This document shows positions 11,530 to 23,455 of a stretch of 64,000 nucleotides of DNA, piece by piece (positions within the stretch are counted from its first letter, which is position 1; each line of letters begins with the position of its first letter). The position numbers and the translations under genes are program-made. The stretch comes from Aedes albopictus (lineage: Eukaryota; Arthropoda; Insecta; Diptera; Culicidae). The notes under the pieces were generated by a model. That model was not told the DNA's origin and did not search any database. It saw nothing but the letters and a program-made list of their open reading frames with translations. The stretch spans positions 479,471,396-479,535,395 of the forward strand of contig NC_085137.1 of NCBI RefSeq assembly GCF_035046485.1, given 5' to 3'.

Positions 11530-12545
11530 ATGGTACATCTTTCAAGATGTCCCAAAAATAAACTGATAAATACAAGAGAGGGTGTCGATCATACAATATA
11601 GTCAGAGATATCTTGACAAAGAAAATGCTGATTGAGTTGCGAAACACCTAAGAAAATGGAATGCCATGACTTGGCATTGAAAAAAAATCAGACAATTACT
11701 TCAGACATAGGTTATCCAGAGAAATTATTATTTTTCGATTAATACTCCATGATTTATTTTGTTTTTACCGAAACACCTAGAGTAATATGCAGCTAGAGAA
11801 AATACTTTTACTTTACTATAGATAATTTCTGAAAATAATTTATTCTGAGAAATTCGTTAGTATTGCACTAACAAAAATCCTTGAAATATTGTTCGACCAA
11901 ATTCTAAACAAATTTCATATCGCATACTCTACTCACCGCAATTAAGGATTCATCTTTTCTCCTACATAAAAACTGTGTGTAGATTTCATATAGAATGGAT
12001 AAATTCTTATTGCTGATGGAGCCCAAAAAGCTATATTGATATTTTTGGGGGAAAAATAATGGTTCGCTAAGAGCAGATAACTCCACTGAGATTTTTCATT
12101 TCTTTTTTTTTTTCAAATTGGCTGTTCATTTTAGTAGCAATATTAAAGTGTTTTTTTTTGCAGCCAAACTGATTGCTTTTATAACCCTTATCACCAAGAG
12201 TTTTTTTTTTTTGAGTTGCACTGTTATGTAGATATTTTTTGCACTTTGTGTCTTCAGAGAAGTTATTTGCAATTATTTGCTTCGTCTTTTCCTAGAAATG
12301 TTACAAAACAATGGAATTTTTGTGCACCAGACCTGGTTTTCTGAAACAAAAAACAATCCTGGAGGAATTCTTTATAGAACCACCGAAATACATGATTTCT
12401 TTTCAAGAAGTACCTGCCGAAACTCGAGAAACCCCCTGCAGGTAGTAATTAAAGAATTTCTTTAAGAATCCTTTAAAAGAGGAATAGATTCTGTAGCAAT
12501 TTCTGCAGGAGTTGCTGAGAGGTTCTTCGAAGAAATTCATGAAGC
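11530..12545. other. AT-rich spacer, no gene recognised
   Basis: Short frames only, with long T runs around 12100-12220. No terminal repeats or coding remnants were seen. Confidence 0.4.
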
Positions 12546-12553
12546 ATTACCGG

Positions 12554-12956
12554 CAACGATGGGAACACTCACTTGCAAAGAGTTACACTCACATGCTATT
12601 TTGTCAGCTCAGAAGCGTGCAATCAAGAAACGATGTATGGACGACTTTTGCATTGTGGTTCTGTCTAAAACTTTGTCGAATCAAGTAGGGGTCGCACACG
12701 CATACCGAAGTCGTGAGGGAGCTGCGAAGGCAACTCTCCACGAGGTGAATGTGAATTACACTCACCTCGTGGAGAGTCGCTTTTACAACTCTGTCACGAC
12801 TTTGGTATGCGTGTGCGACCCCTACTTGATTCGACAAAGTTTTAGACAAAACCACAATGCAAAAGTCGTCCATACATCGTTTCTTGATTGCACGCTTCTG
12901 AGCTGAGAAAATAGCATGTGAGTGTAACTCTTTGCAAGTGAGTGTTCCTATCCCTG
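12554..12956. mobile_element. hAT-type hairpin MITE, 403 bp, copy A
   Basis: Almost the whole element is one inverted repeat: GGAACACTCACTTGCAAAGA at the left is inverted at the right end. The termini are CAACGATGGGAACACTC and the inverse of CAGGGATAGGAACACTC. An 8-bp direct repeat ATTACCGG flanks it at 12546-12553 and 12957-12964. CA...TG ends and 8-bp duplications are hAT features. A related copy of exactly the same length lies at 29221-29623. Because the arms are palindromic, near-identical open frames appear on both strands (12559-12906 plus, 12604-12873 minus); I do not regard them as genes. Confidence 0.9.
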
Positions 12957-12964
12957 ATTACCGG

Positions 12965-13931
12965 TAAAGTTTCTTAAAAGAATCCCAGAAATAAATAAAT
13001 AAATAATAAGCAATCCCTAATGTACCTGGAGGAACTTCCACAAGCATCAATTTTCAAGAGAAATTTTACAATAAATACCTAAGAAAGTCTCAAATATATG
13101 GAGTAATACATAAAGGAATCAACCGGGGAAAATAACAACAATAACTTCTAAAAGATTTCCTGGAAAAAATGAATTTTTAAAGAAAAATCTCTGAAAGAAA
13201 CACCAAATCTCTGTAAACAAACTTATGAAGAAATCTTTGGAGTAACTCCTGAAAAAAATCTTAAAAGAATTTCATGATAAGTTTTAAGAAGAATTGCTGC
13301 AAACCCCCCAATGCGAAAATCCTGAAGGAAATTCTGTTTATATTCCTGGAGGGACCCCTTCATAAAATTCTGAAAACTACATGCAAAGAATACATTCTTA
13401 AATAATTCACGGAGGAATCTTCAGTGGAATTCATGTTGAACTCTTACCTCAAAGGAATTCCAACAGGAATGCTCCTTCGCGCGATATGTACAGGGAAATT
13501 TCGAGAGAAAATAATTCATGGAAGGGTTTCCCCAGAATAATTGAAGTCGTTTACAAATGGGCGCACCAATACAGGGGGCGCTTCAATTTGAAAACCTTGA
13601 GTAACTAGCTCTGATTTCATCATACCAGTACTGATTGACTGCTTCTGCTAGAAAATTCCAAGCCAATCACGAAATTCCTGAGCATACAACACCAACAAGT
13701 TGTCCAGAAGCTCCACAAGGAACTATTGCAAAACTATCTGAACTAGGAGTTCTGTCATAAATGCCAATTTATTCATACAAATTTTACCAGGAGTTTTTAA
13801 GAGGGTATTGTCCTACCACAAAGTCCTCCGAAAGCTCTTAGAGAAATGAATACTGCGCAAAAAATCATTGTTTTAATTAATTCAATTAGAAACTATCTAA
13901 AACGGTATCAATAGAACGGACAATTTTCAAG
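12965..13931. repeat. AT-rich degenerate short-period repeat, no gene
   Basis: Loosely repeated words such as GGAATTCC, CTGGAGGAA and AAATCCTGAA recur with no fixed unit, much like 1-308. A small (AAAT)n run sits near 12992-13008. No coding frame is convincing. Confidence 0.4.
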
Positions 13932-14051
13932 TTATCTGCCCATAATCGCATAGTTGACGTAACCACCATTGACAATGTCAGCACTCACAAGCTAATACCT
14001 ATCAAATGTGCATGATTGTGACCAGTTTTATTCAATAGAGCACAAGATCTA

Positions 14052-15480
14052 TTTTTTTTTTAACCAGTTCATTTATTTGGGGCTCAATCGCGTTTAACGC
14101 TTTGCGGAGCCAAAACTCATTTTTTGTATTTTATGTACAAATTTGATTCTTATACAACATAGTTAGTACGGGACGGAGCCAGGATACTCGTGGCAGCTCG
14201 AGATTAGTGGGTCACATATGCTTTTAGGATGGGCGTGGTAAGGACTGGGGGTAAGGGTTCTCTGAAGCTCATCCGGGAGGTATAACGTAATGGCGTGTTC
14301 GTTGTCTTCATAGTGATTCAGCCCCAGATTGTAGCGGGCTTTTCATCTGCCGGATGGCCAGGAACAACACAAAGACGAAAAACGGAGAAAAAAAACTGGG
14401 GGAGAAAACACAAGAGAATTAAACCTTTATACAAGACAAACGAAGAAAGTCGTAAATGCATAGCATATAAGTGACATCGCGAGTGCCCAACACATCTCGC
14501 ACAAGAACAAAGGGTTGTCTTCCTCGGGCCTCAAGGGTATCCAAAAGTAGTGCTCTGGAGGCGTCATTATCCGGGCATTGCCAAACTACGTGGTCGATGT
14601 CATCATAACCGGAACCGCACTTAGTACAAACATTGCTCAACGCGAGGTTAATCCTGTGTAAATGCGCATCTAGCGAGTAATGGTTGGACATAAGCCTTGA
14701 CATTACGCGAATGAAATTTCGACTTACATCCAAACCATGCCACCACGCTCGCAAGGAAACATTAGGAATAATGGAATGTAACCACCGTCCCAGCTGGCCA
14801 TCTCGCCAATCATTTTGCCAACTTTGAAGAGAACTCTGGCGAACAAAATGGAAAAATTCATCATGTGAAATTCTTCTATCATAGATCTCACCTTCCTGTG
14901 CGCCCACCTTTGCGAGAGAGTCCGCCTTCTCATTGCCATAAATTGAGCAATGCGAGGGGATCCATACAAAGGTAATCTTGTATGATCTTTCGACCAGTGC
15001 ACCCATCTGCTCCCTTATTTTTTTAAGATGAATGTTTTACAGCTTTCATCGACCGCAGTGCCTCAATCGAACTAAGGCTATCCGAGAAGATGAAGAAATG
15101 GTCTACGGGCATGTTGGAAATCATCCCCAAAGCGAAGTTGATTGCTGCCAGCTCAGCAACATAAACCGAGCAAGGTTCCTGAAGTTTGCGGAAGGCGGCG
15201 AAATTTTCATTGAAGACACCGAAACCAGTGGATCCATTTATGCGAGACCCATCAGTGAAGAATATCTTACAGGAATTGACATTTTGGTACTTTTCGTTAA
15301 AAATGCGAGGAATAGATACACATCGAAGTTGATCTGGTATTCCCTGAACAGCTTGTTTCATGGACAGATCGTATTTAACAGAGGAACTGTCATTGGTGAA
15401 GTGTACACGAGGAGGATTATAACCTGGGAGGCTAATTTCAGATGACATGTAGAAAAGATAGATTCTCATGAATTTTGACT
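14052..15480 (-). mobile_element. 5'-truncated LINE of the RT/RNase H group
   Basis: The insertion is bounded by a 14-bp target duplication, GAGCACAAGATCTA, at 14038-14051 and 15481-15494. A T run at 14052-14061 is the poly(A) tail of a minus-strand copy. The 3' untranslated part (about 14062-14418) resembles that of the LINE at 23456, including the word CGGAGCC. Only the RNase H end of the second frame was copied, as expected from incomplete target-primed reverse transcription. Confidence 0.9.
14419..15480 (-). pseudogene. RNase H and C-terminal part of LINE ORF2, frameshifted
   Basis: The upstream piece (15480 down to 15023) carries RNase H motifs FFTDGSRINGSTGFGVF (first catalytic Asp), YVAELAAINFAL (Glu) and FIFSDSLSSIEAL (Asp). 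The downstream piece (15006 down to 14419) carries WIPSHCSIYGNEKADSLAK (His and last Asp) and a C-terminal Cys/His patch (CTKCGSGYDDIDHVVWQC). Between them, after VKHSS, a short deletion shifts the frame and about ten codons are missing relative to the intact relative at 23833-26844. All catalytic residues survive but lie in two frames, so the copy is dead. Confidence 0.88.
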
Positions 15481-15618
15481 GAGCACAAGATCTAATCACT
15501 AGCTAGATATCGACGTGAAATAAAATCATAAACTTTTCATTAATCATTGTTAAAGTTTCAAAAGTGTGCTGAAAACTACAGTGGCGCTTACGTCAACTAT
15601 GCGATTATGGGCAGATTA

Positions 15619-16342
15619 TGCTCCGTTGAAAAAATACCTCACCTTAGCAAGGGAAATATTTTTTCTTGTATTAGGTATATTCAACCAAAACTAACCAATC
15701 ATTCCTTTGAATTTTGAACCGTTGATTAATAAACTGTTTTTTCTTTTCATTTCAGGTATGGACAAATCGGCTCAATACCATTTGAGATGACGAAGAAGAC
15801 ACTAGTGGTGTGAGTTTAATCTCGTGATTCACTGAGCTCATCGTACCTAGTTAGAAATCATGATTGGAAAGGAGAGGGCTCAAGCAAAATTTTTTTTTCA
15901 TTTTTTCTCAGGTTATTTTGAAAAACTGATTCAGTATGAGGAGTAATGTCGCTTCTCCTTCCAACAGTTCCATCTGATTGGCACGGAAGTTTGGAAGGGT
16001 CACGCTTTTTCTTACTTGCTGTTTGTGAACTGCTCTTGTAATTTTTATAAGAAATCATTGTCCTCTTCTTTTGCATCAGGTATCAGTAGGTCGGCTGCAC
16101 AGGCACGTTTCCCTTCATTAGGGAAATGTGTGTCTTTGTATCTTTTTGCGTGATAGCCATTCTTTTGCTATCAATAGGGAATTGGGAAAGAAAATGCAGC
16201 TTATCAGTGATGATTTAAAAGAACTATGCATCTTTATACGTGTCACATGAAAAGGGTGGGAAATATACAAAAAAATATGTTGGTTATTGAAAACTTGTTG
16301 CATACTCTGGTGTACCTATTTAGGTGAAAACTCTGTGCTTTA
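15619..16342. other. No gene recognised
   Basis: Short frames only, for example 72 codons on the minus strand at 15858-16076. No repeat structure or known motif was found. Confidence 0.4.
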
Positions 16343-17201
16343 CCTTCACGTACCCGACCCCAACATCTCATTTCCAAAATGCTGACATTTCGTCAATTTC
16401 CATCCAATTTTTTCGAAGTCGTCCTCAACCCAAGTGACCATGTAATATCCGGAACCATTCAGGAGATATTCCGCAATGTACTGGGGTCAGGGGGTGCCAA
16501 AATGGCAAAAAGTGATTATTTCGTGTGTTATTGTGTTTGAATCATCGATTTTCAGCGGAATTTTTATTGCGAACAATAAAACACAACTTCGATAACCAGA
16601 TTTGAATAAATTGGCCCATCCGGATCACCATGACAGGTTCCGCGGGAGCCTCATTGGGGACATCTCTGGTTTTCATCCAAAAATGTCGTGCGACATATCA
16701 AACTTCATCATTTGGAATGACTGAGTCGGAAACGATACCCTGAAGTCTGTATCATCTAATATGGTCACCCCAGGACATCTAGCACAGGTTCCACGAGGGT
16801 GTCATCTAGGACATTTCTGGTTTATAACCAAAACATGCTGTGCGACGTATCTATCTTCATGATTTCGAGAGAAAGGGGCAGAAAAAAATGATTGAAGTAT
16901 GTATCCACTGATGTGACCGCTCCGGAACACTTGGAACAGATTCCGCGGGGGCCTCTCAATCAAAATAACACACGATAAAATCATTTTTATTATTTTGGCA
17001 AAACAGACCCCTCCTCCACCCCCTGACTCCAGTACAATCCGGAATATCCCCGGAATGGGTTCGGATATTACATGGCCACTTGAGTGTAATAAACAATCAC
17101 CAATTCATGATGGATTGAGGGCGACTTAAAAAAAATCGGATGGAAATTGACGAAATGTCAGCATTTTGAGAATGAGTTGTCGGGGGTCGGGTACGTGAAG
17201 G
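16343..17201. mobile_element. Foldback element with internal 151-bp repeats, 859 bp
   Basis: The left arm starts CCTTCACGTACCCGACCCC, and the right end carries the inverse over at least 90 bp, including GACATTTCGTCAATTTCCAT. Three internal direct copies of a unit of about 151 bp can be followed by the words GGTTCCGCGGGAGCC (16636), GGTTCCACGAGGGTG (16787) and GATTCCGCGGGGGCC (about 16939). The flanks read TTTA at the left and TTAA at the right, so a TTAA target with one later change is possible. No coding frame. Confidence 0.75.
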
Positions 17202-18147
17202 TTAATGCAACAATACTAGACATACATTGTAGAAGAAAAGCTGTGCAACATCAAGCGTTTCGCCGTATTTAGGTTCAGTTTGATCTATCCATCTTCGGCA
17301 ATGAAATCTATTGCCTTTTCTCACAGATAACCACCCCAGCAGTTGCCCCTGACCGCAACGGTGGTAGCGAGCTGGACCGCACACAATACCGTAATAAAAC
17401 TTGCAAATAAATGTGATATAAATAATAAAACAAGTACAAAAAGAAAACGGTACAATGAAGACAAAATATGCGCTTCCAAGCATACAATTTTACGATTACA
17501 CAACTCTCGTTTCGGTGCTTTCAGACCAGTGCGGTGAAGCGGCGTGTTCGGCGACGAGCCTCTCTATGCCCTCTTGCTCTCGCACTGAGCCATCTAAGAT
17601 TTATTGATCGTAAAAACATTACACATTATTATTATGATGACTCTGTGTCGATATGTTGCGACTGGGACTGAGCCGGTGCCAGTCAGTGTGAATAAGGTAT
17701 CGCTTCCATTCCACTCTCGCTCATCAAGTATCATCCATCCATCGTGCATTCATCGTGGCGTCTACGTTCGATGGAGTGCACCAGCCAACAACAGCGATGA
17801 GGTGAGATGCATTACACTTCGAGACGTGAATAGTTTTTTCGTCATTACCTTACCACTGTTGTTGAGTGCTTCTCTTTTGGGGTCAAAGTGTATGATGAAG
17901 AAAAGTGGCTTTTTTCGAGACATGTTTTGCTTCGGTTTTCCTCCGAATGAAAATGTTATTGGTGCGGAGAGAGAAATAGAATAATTGTGGCATACTATTA
18001 GCGATTTATCATCATCTGTGGTAAATGAGTAATGGTATAAGAACTGTGTAGGGATCGTTGAGTACTGTGAAAGCATAATTACTAGATAAATTTCACTTGC
18101 ATTTTGTCATTTTTTTTTTCTAAATTACTCTCAATGTCTTAATAATG
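17202..18147. other. No gene recognised, moderately GC-rich
   Basis: Frames of up to 126 codons (17604-17984 plus) overlap others on the opposite strand and match nothing known. The sequence between 17520 and 17900 is less AT-rich than its surroundings and looks non-repetitive. Confidence 0.35.
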
Positions 18148-18490
18148 TCATTTTTGCCTTTCTCGTTCACCTAAGTGAACTGAAAGGCTATATGTTCACT
18201 CAAAAAAAGAATTTTCGTTAGAAGGCTCGGAGGGTCAAGTCACATATACCAATCAACTCAGTTCGACGAATTGAGATGATGTCTGTATGTGTGTATGTAT
18301 GTGTGTCTGTGAACAAAATAAGTTCACTCACTTTTAAGGCACTTCCCATTGGCCGATTTTTCGGATTATAGCTCGAATCGAACCGGAATTTTACCGCATT
18401 GTTTGCTATTGAAAATGGTTCGGATCGGTCAAGGCGTTCCGGAGTTATGGCCGATTTAGTGATCCGGGCCAGCATTTTTCACCCGAGCGA
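18148..18490 (+). repeat. End fragment of a common mosquito interspersed repeat
   Basis: The segment opens with TTTGCCTTTCTCGTTCACC and AACTGAAAGGCTATA. A GTATGTGTG run and the words TCGAATCGAACCGG follow. I recall this layout from abundant Aedes and Culex repeats whose ends carry GCCTTTCTCGT. The right-end version of the same word is seen inverted at 22318-22340. The family name is unknown to me and the far boundary is a guess. Confidence 0.45.
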
Positions 18491-20915
18491 CAGGTGTAAT
18501 TTGGTTAGCAGGTGACGACCGCGACGACGGCCGCCGCAGCACACTGCACACCAAGAGAATAAGAGTAGGAGAGAATGTGAGAGCAAACGACGACGACGAA
18601 AGAGCGGCGCTAACGTGCTAGACGGCGGTTAGGTGCATTGAACGGAAGCTCCATCCCGAAATCGACTGATTTGTCCGATTATCCAGCCCAAATTGTCAAA
18701 ATCGTGTTTTGGAATGACGAATCAGTACGGCAATCGTCCTAAAAACGAATCACGATCATCTCATTCGTGTGTGAGTCGGCGCACGCTGCGTGAATGAACA
18801 TTGGTTGCAAAGCGAAGGTTACACAGTTGCGTCAAATACAGCCATCGATAGTGTAACCAGTTCCTTGATCATTACACTCACGAAGTTGACGTTTCAAATG
18901 TGAAATTGGATGGAAAAAATCTACATAAGTGTTCCAGTAGAATTTAAATGATTTTTTGTAATTACGTTGTAAAAATATCCACTTTTCAATAGCCTGAAGT
19001 GTGCTGAAATGGCTTACATTTTCACCACTAATGCAAGTGTGCCGAAAAGTGCTGCTTTTCGGCACCTTTGCCAGCACACTTTTTACAAACTTCTGGGTTC
19101 CACAAACTTCCAAAGATTCAAAAGCTGCTTCTGCACCCACTGACCATCTCGAAGCCGAATCTAGACGTCCCAATCCCAAATCGGACTGCAGATCGGGTGA
19201 AAAGCAGCAGCTGAAGCTACTTTTGCGACTTTAGCCGTTGCTTGTGCACAACTGTTTGACAACGGGAGCTCGATCATAGGCCACACCATAGCCTACCTGA
19301 TCGAAAAAAAACTACGCTGGCAGACATGGATGGTCGCACGTGGTTTCTCGTGATGCATGATTGTGTAGCGAAGAAAGATTATACTGAATGTGTGTTTTTC
19401 GTAAATTACAAAAAATAACTATTTCGCTTCCGAACAAGCTTCCAAATCATTATGAATTTGAAATATTTATTCAGTATAATTGAGCTAGTATTTGCTATTA
19501 TGGTATAATTTGGCCTATACTCGCAAAGGTGAAATTCTTGCGCTCAGTATCATACGGGCGTATCTACAATGATCGATTTCTCTTCATCGATTTTCTCTTG
19601 AATAATAACTTGACCGGCAAATCATGTTCGGTTGTTTTTGTTTTGGATGCTAGTCCTAGTTCTCCTTCACCGATACACCAAGAGATCATCAGAATATTGG
19701 TCGTATTTCCCGGGATAATCCGAAAAGAAAATCGATGTAGAAAAATGATCATTGTAGTTACGCCCAGAGAAGAGAAGGGCATCTTAGAACAAATCGACCA
19801 CACGAAAAGTGGTAAATTTTTGACGTCGAAAATCGACCCGATTTATTTTGTTTCTGCTCATTTCATTTCCATCGTGTCTAAACGTCAAAACAACTGCATG
19901 GCTTTCAGGTATAACCAAAATTAATGAATAAATGACGTCATATCGATGATTGCTTCTTTTATTTTTTTGATAATTTGTTTCATTGAAAGCATATCAATTG
20001 TTGTTTTCACCACTATGGCAATAATATGGTAGACGTACCAACAATGTTTTTGCAATTGCAAGCTGTTATAAAGCATAATAATGGTGTTTACCCATTTTTC
20101 TTAATTACCATACGCATATTCCCCGCATTTTTGTATCGCGTACCCTTTTTACGATTCTAATGAATAAGCAACGTTGACTGTGTCCCCGAAATACATTCTA
20201 GTTGAACACAATCTTTTAGCGAATCAATTTTTGAGATGGTATACCTGCCTCCAAAATACTTTGCTCTATCGTGTCAACACAGTTGAAATTTTTCGTGTAA
20301 AAAGTGTGGTTTCAACCGCTAGGTGTCGCGACCAGCAGCATGAAATTTTAATCAATTTCTAACTCGGGAGAGGACCTTCTCTTCTCTGTTACGCCTGAAT
20401 GATACTAAACGCGAGAATTAAAAATTCGTTTAGTCTCCGTGCTATCGGTGACCACCAAATAGTTCCCTTGAAAATGAGGAAACAACTGAATGCAGAGAAC
20501 ATATTGCCATCATCACATTCATGCATGGATCGTTAGTGATGGATGACAACTACACGATTCGATTTTGCATACTTTCGACTGCAGTAAAGTAAAACCCACT
20601 TGAAATTGAAAACCATACACATATGAATCACCTTAATTTTGTACACTATTTATGAATCACCATGTTGATCAAATGAGTGATCCATAAACTGTGGTCATTT
20701 TTGCTGATTCATATATTGTGGGGTCACTGTACAATTTATAATACGATACAGTGCGAAATTTCCAATAACTTTTTCTTGGAGTTTCACTTCCAAGCGGGTT
20801 TCACTTAATCCATGAAAATCCCCTGAAAAAATAATTTGTGAACGGTTACTTGACTGTTTCCAGTGAAATTGAAATGTAATTTCCTCTAATTAATTCAATA
20901 ATAATGATCATTCTA
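18491..20915. other. No gene recognised
   Basis: A GC-richer patch lies at 18500-18800. Between 18832 and 19234 both strands carry frames of 115 and 77 codons, and a hairpin word GTGCCGAAAAG/CTTTTCGGCAC sits near 19040-19065. Neither frame resembles a known protein. The rest to 20915 is AT-rich and featureless by eye. Confidence 0.35.
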
Positions 20916-21720
20916 CACTGAAAATAATCGACACGCCTCATTCATGTTCTTTTACACGTTAATGTATCGTTTAAAACAGCAAGCTATATTAACGTGTAAT
21001 TCTTTCGAATCAGATGTTGAATAATTTAGGTTCTAAACCACTGTCTTTTGCACATGATTTGATCGTGTTTGACAGTGTGTTTATGTATCGATAATGGAAA
21101 TGGTTCGCCTATAACTTAAGGCGAAACTGGAAGCATTTCCCCCCTTTTTGGTTTTTGATTTTTTATTAAATAACGAAGCAATATTTTCAAAATCGGTTTT
21201 CGTGCACATGTAGAGTATAGATCAAGGTATCTTCTGATTTTTTTTGAGATGGAAAAAGTTTTCCATTTTTACAGAAACCATTTTTTTGTGAAATTTTGTT
21301 CAAAAATGGTTTCTGCAACGAAAAACATTTTCCTCTACAAAAAAAAATTCAGAAGATACCTTGATCCATACTCTACATGTGCACGAAAACCGATTTTGCA
21401 AATATTGCTTCGTTATTTAATAAAAAATCAAAAACCAAAAAGTGAGGAAATGCTTCCAGTTTCGCCTTAATGTACATCATCGAATTCGCCCGCGCTGAGT
21501 ATGTCTTAGCTTGCTTCATTTTTGGTGAACAGGAACCCGCAGCAGGGTTCCCGGTACTGATATTCTAAGAAATTTGACATTTATGATACCAAACTAACGT
21601 GTTTTACACATGATATCGAAAAGTATGTCTATGACTGGATTGATACGTTAAATGCTTGGATAACGTAGTGAAAATTCATGTTTGAAACATGTGGCTCGAA
21701 CGTGTAGAATATTTTCAGTG
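20916..21720. mobile_element. TA-flanked MITE, 805 bp, hosting another MITE
   Basis: The left end CACTGAAAATAATCGACACG is matched by the inverse of the right end, CACTGAAAATATTCTACACG. TA lies immediately outside at both ends (20914-20915 and 21721-21722), as in Tc1/mariner-like elements. The TTAA-flanked hairpin at 21120-21466 sits inside it and is therefore younger. No coding capacity. Confidence 0.78.
21120..21466. mobile_element. TTAA-flanked hairpin MITE, 347 bp
   Basis: The ends are GGCGAAACTGGAAGCATTTC and its exact inverse, bounded by TTAA at 21116-21119 and 21467-21470. Almost the whole element folds back on itself, with TGATTTTTTATTAAATAACG and its inverse inside. A TTAA target duplication is the hallmark of piggyBac-type transposition. 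A partial second copy lies at 22458-22712. Confidence 0.85.
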
Positions 21721-21753
21721 TAGTTGCCGGTATCGTAAAGTTCAATGTGTATA

Positions 21754-21822
21754 ATCTCTACCAAATCTTGGAAAATGATTATTGGAACTTCCAATAATCA
21801 TTTGCCAAGATTTGGTAGAGAT
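21754..21822. repeat. Short hairpin, 32-bp stem and 5-nt loop
   Basis: The arms 21754-21785 and 21791-21822 are complementary with a single mismatch, and the loop is AACTT. It could be a tiny foldback element or an inverted duplication scar. Nothing else marks it as an RNA gene. Confidence 0.6.
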
Positions 21823-22039
21823 AATTATGATAAATGTAATAAAAACCCAGAGTGGGCCAAAATACATGCCCCGGGCCAAATTACCTCCACTACCCTAACT
21901 TCTGGAACAGGTTCGTTGACATTTTCCGGTGCTAAACAGGGTGTACATGATGAGTGTGATAATTGTTGGAAAACGACGATATAAACAGGTAAAATTACGT
22001 TCGGAAATGCCAAAAATTACGTCACAAGATATTACAAAT

Positions 22040-22352
22040 TTATCTGCTGTGTATATTTTGTATGGAAAATATGTCAAGATTTAAAAAATGATTACTTGAA
22101 TATCTATAAATATATATGATGCCTCAATATTAAATACGGCGATTGTTTTCTAGAATTTATTCTCTGAAACCAAGTAAAATGGTCCTCCTTGGATAGTTGG
22201 GGAAGATATTCGGAATTATAAAAATCCACAATTGAAATTTCGATCGTGCTCATATAAAATATATCCATATTGAGTGGACTTAATTTATCACTTGTGTTTT
22301 GTTGAAAGGATACTTTATGGTACGAGAAAGGCATCATCACCGCTAGGTGGAT
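22040..22352 (-). repeat. Right-end fragment of the GCCTTTCTCGT repeat
   Basis: The end reads GGTACGAGAAAGGCATCATC followed by ACCGCTAGGTGG, the inverse form of the terminal word seen at 18148. I recognise this as the terminus of a widespread mosquito repeat. The inner boundary is uncertain. Confidence 0.4.
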
Positions 22353-22457
22353 TAATTAGGGTTTTTTGTAAACGATTCAGCATATACCTGTTACTTAGCA
22401 AAAAGATAATTATTTAACAGGAATTCAACAGATTTACCTAATATCTCTCCAAAATCT

Positions 22458-22712
22458 CCTAGCATTTGCTCACTTTTTGGTTTTTGATTTTTTATTAAAT
22501 AACGAAGCAATATTTTCAAAATCGGTTTTCGTACACATGTAGAGGATTGATCAAGGTATCTTCTGATTTTTTTCGTAGTAGAAAATGTTTTTCGTTTTTG
22601 CAGAAACCATTTTTGAACGAAATTTCACAAAAAAATGGTTTAAAAAAATGGAAAACTTTTTCAACGAGAAAAAATTCAGAAGATACATTGATCCATACTC
22701 TACATAAATGGT
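22458..22712. mobile_element. Truncated copy of the 21120-21466 hairpin MITE
   Basis: From CTTTTTGGTTTTTGATTTTT onward this segment follows the 21120-21466 element, including AACGAAGCAATATTTTC and ATCAAGGTATCTTCTGATTT, then the inverted second half ending near CCATACTCTACAT. Both terminal GGCGAAACTGG blocks and the TTAA duplications are missing, so it is an end-eroded copy. Confidence 0.75.
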
Positions 22713-22719
22713 GGGACAA

Positions 22720-23401
22720 ATAGTGAAATAAATATTTGTAACGGCCTATAATGTTAAAATTCTGTTCTCAAACGCATGAATATTCACATATATTTGTGTC
22801 TGCTTAGTCATTCTAACTATTGCAACATCATCATCATCAAAGACTTCAATCCCCTAGCCGTGTAAACCTCTCTGTCTCTTATCTAGTCGGCATTTATAAA
22901 ATAAAATAATAAAACTTTGCTTTTTTACGACCGCCAAGCAATATAGGTACCTACAGTAATTAAAAATGATTCTGTGAAAAATTTGACGTGCATTAAATGG
23001 CAGGCACGCATAGGCAAGCTGTTGCTGTCGTCGTCGTCGTCGTCGTCATCGCCGTTAATCTCTTTGTTTTCTAGAGCAATCCGTGCGCTGCTGTGCTGAT
23101 GGTGGGAAGATGATGTTGGGTAGTTGGTCATAGGGAAAGCGGGGGTGGCTCCGGCCGTTAGTGAGTGGAATGTAAAGGTAAACTATATTTGGGGAAATCT
23201 GTGCGTTGTTGGGTTGGGTCATAACCGAACAGTCGGCTTTAAGCCGAAAGCTGTAGTCTGAAATCGTATCACGACTGGCTGAAGAGTCTTTTCTCTCGCT
23301 CTCGGTTAATGCTACAGTAGTGCTCAAAAGTTGTTTGGCATAAGAGATTGTTTTTATCGAGTATTTTGCCGTTGTTTTCTTCTCCAATTTCCAATTAAAT
23401 G
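22720..23401. other. Non-repetitive stretch with a TCG microsatellite
   Basis: A (TCG)n run of about seven units lies at 23026-23049. The surrounding 22840-23390 is richer in G and C and looks single-copy. Overlapping short frames on the minus strand match nothing known. Confidence 0.4.
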
Positions 23402-23455
23402 TTTCGTTAGAAAATCAATCAATCAATATCTTTATTGAAGAGACTTTCAGCCCTT

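Larger units (their letters stand above)
13935..15615. mobile_element. MITE with 3-bp target duplication, split by a LINE
   Basis: The left end reads TCTGCCCATAATCGCATAGT and the right end is its exact inverse, so the terminal repeat is about 28 bp. TTA flanks both ends (13932-13934 and 15616-15618), as in PIF/Harbinger-type elements. The LINE at 14052-15480 and its duplicated target interrupt it; removing them leaves roughly 240 bp. No coding capacity of its own. Confidence 0.8.

Noticed and set aside
12559..12906. Pair of similar proteins encoded on opposite strands
   Set aside because: The region is a palindromic MITE, so the same sequence is read twice. The frames at 29226-29705 have the same cause.
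18832..19234. Overlapping frames of 115 (minus) and 77 (plus) codons
   Set aside because: Neither resembles a known protein. The patch is GC-richer and hence has fewer stops by chance.
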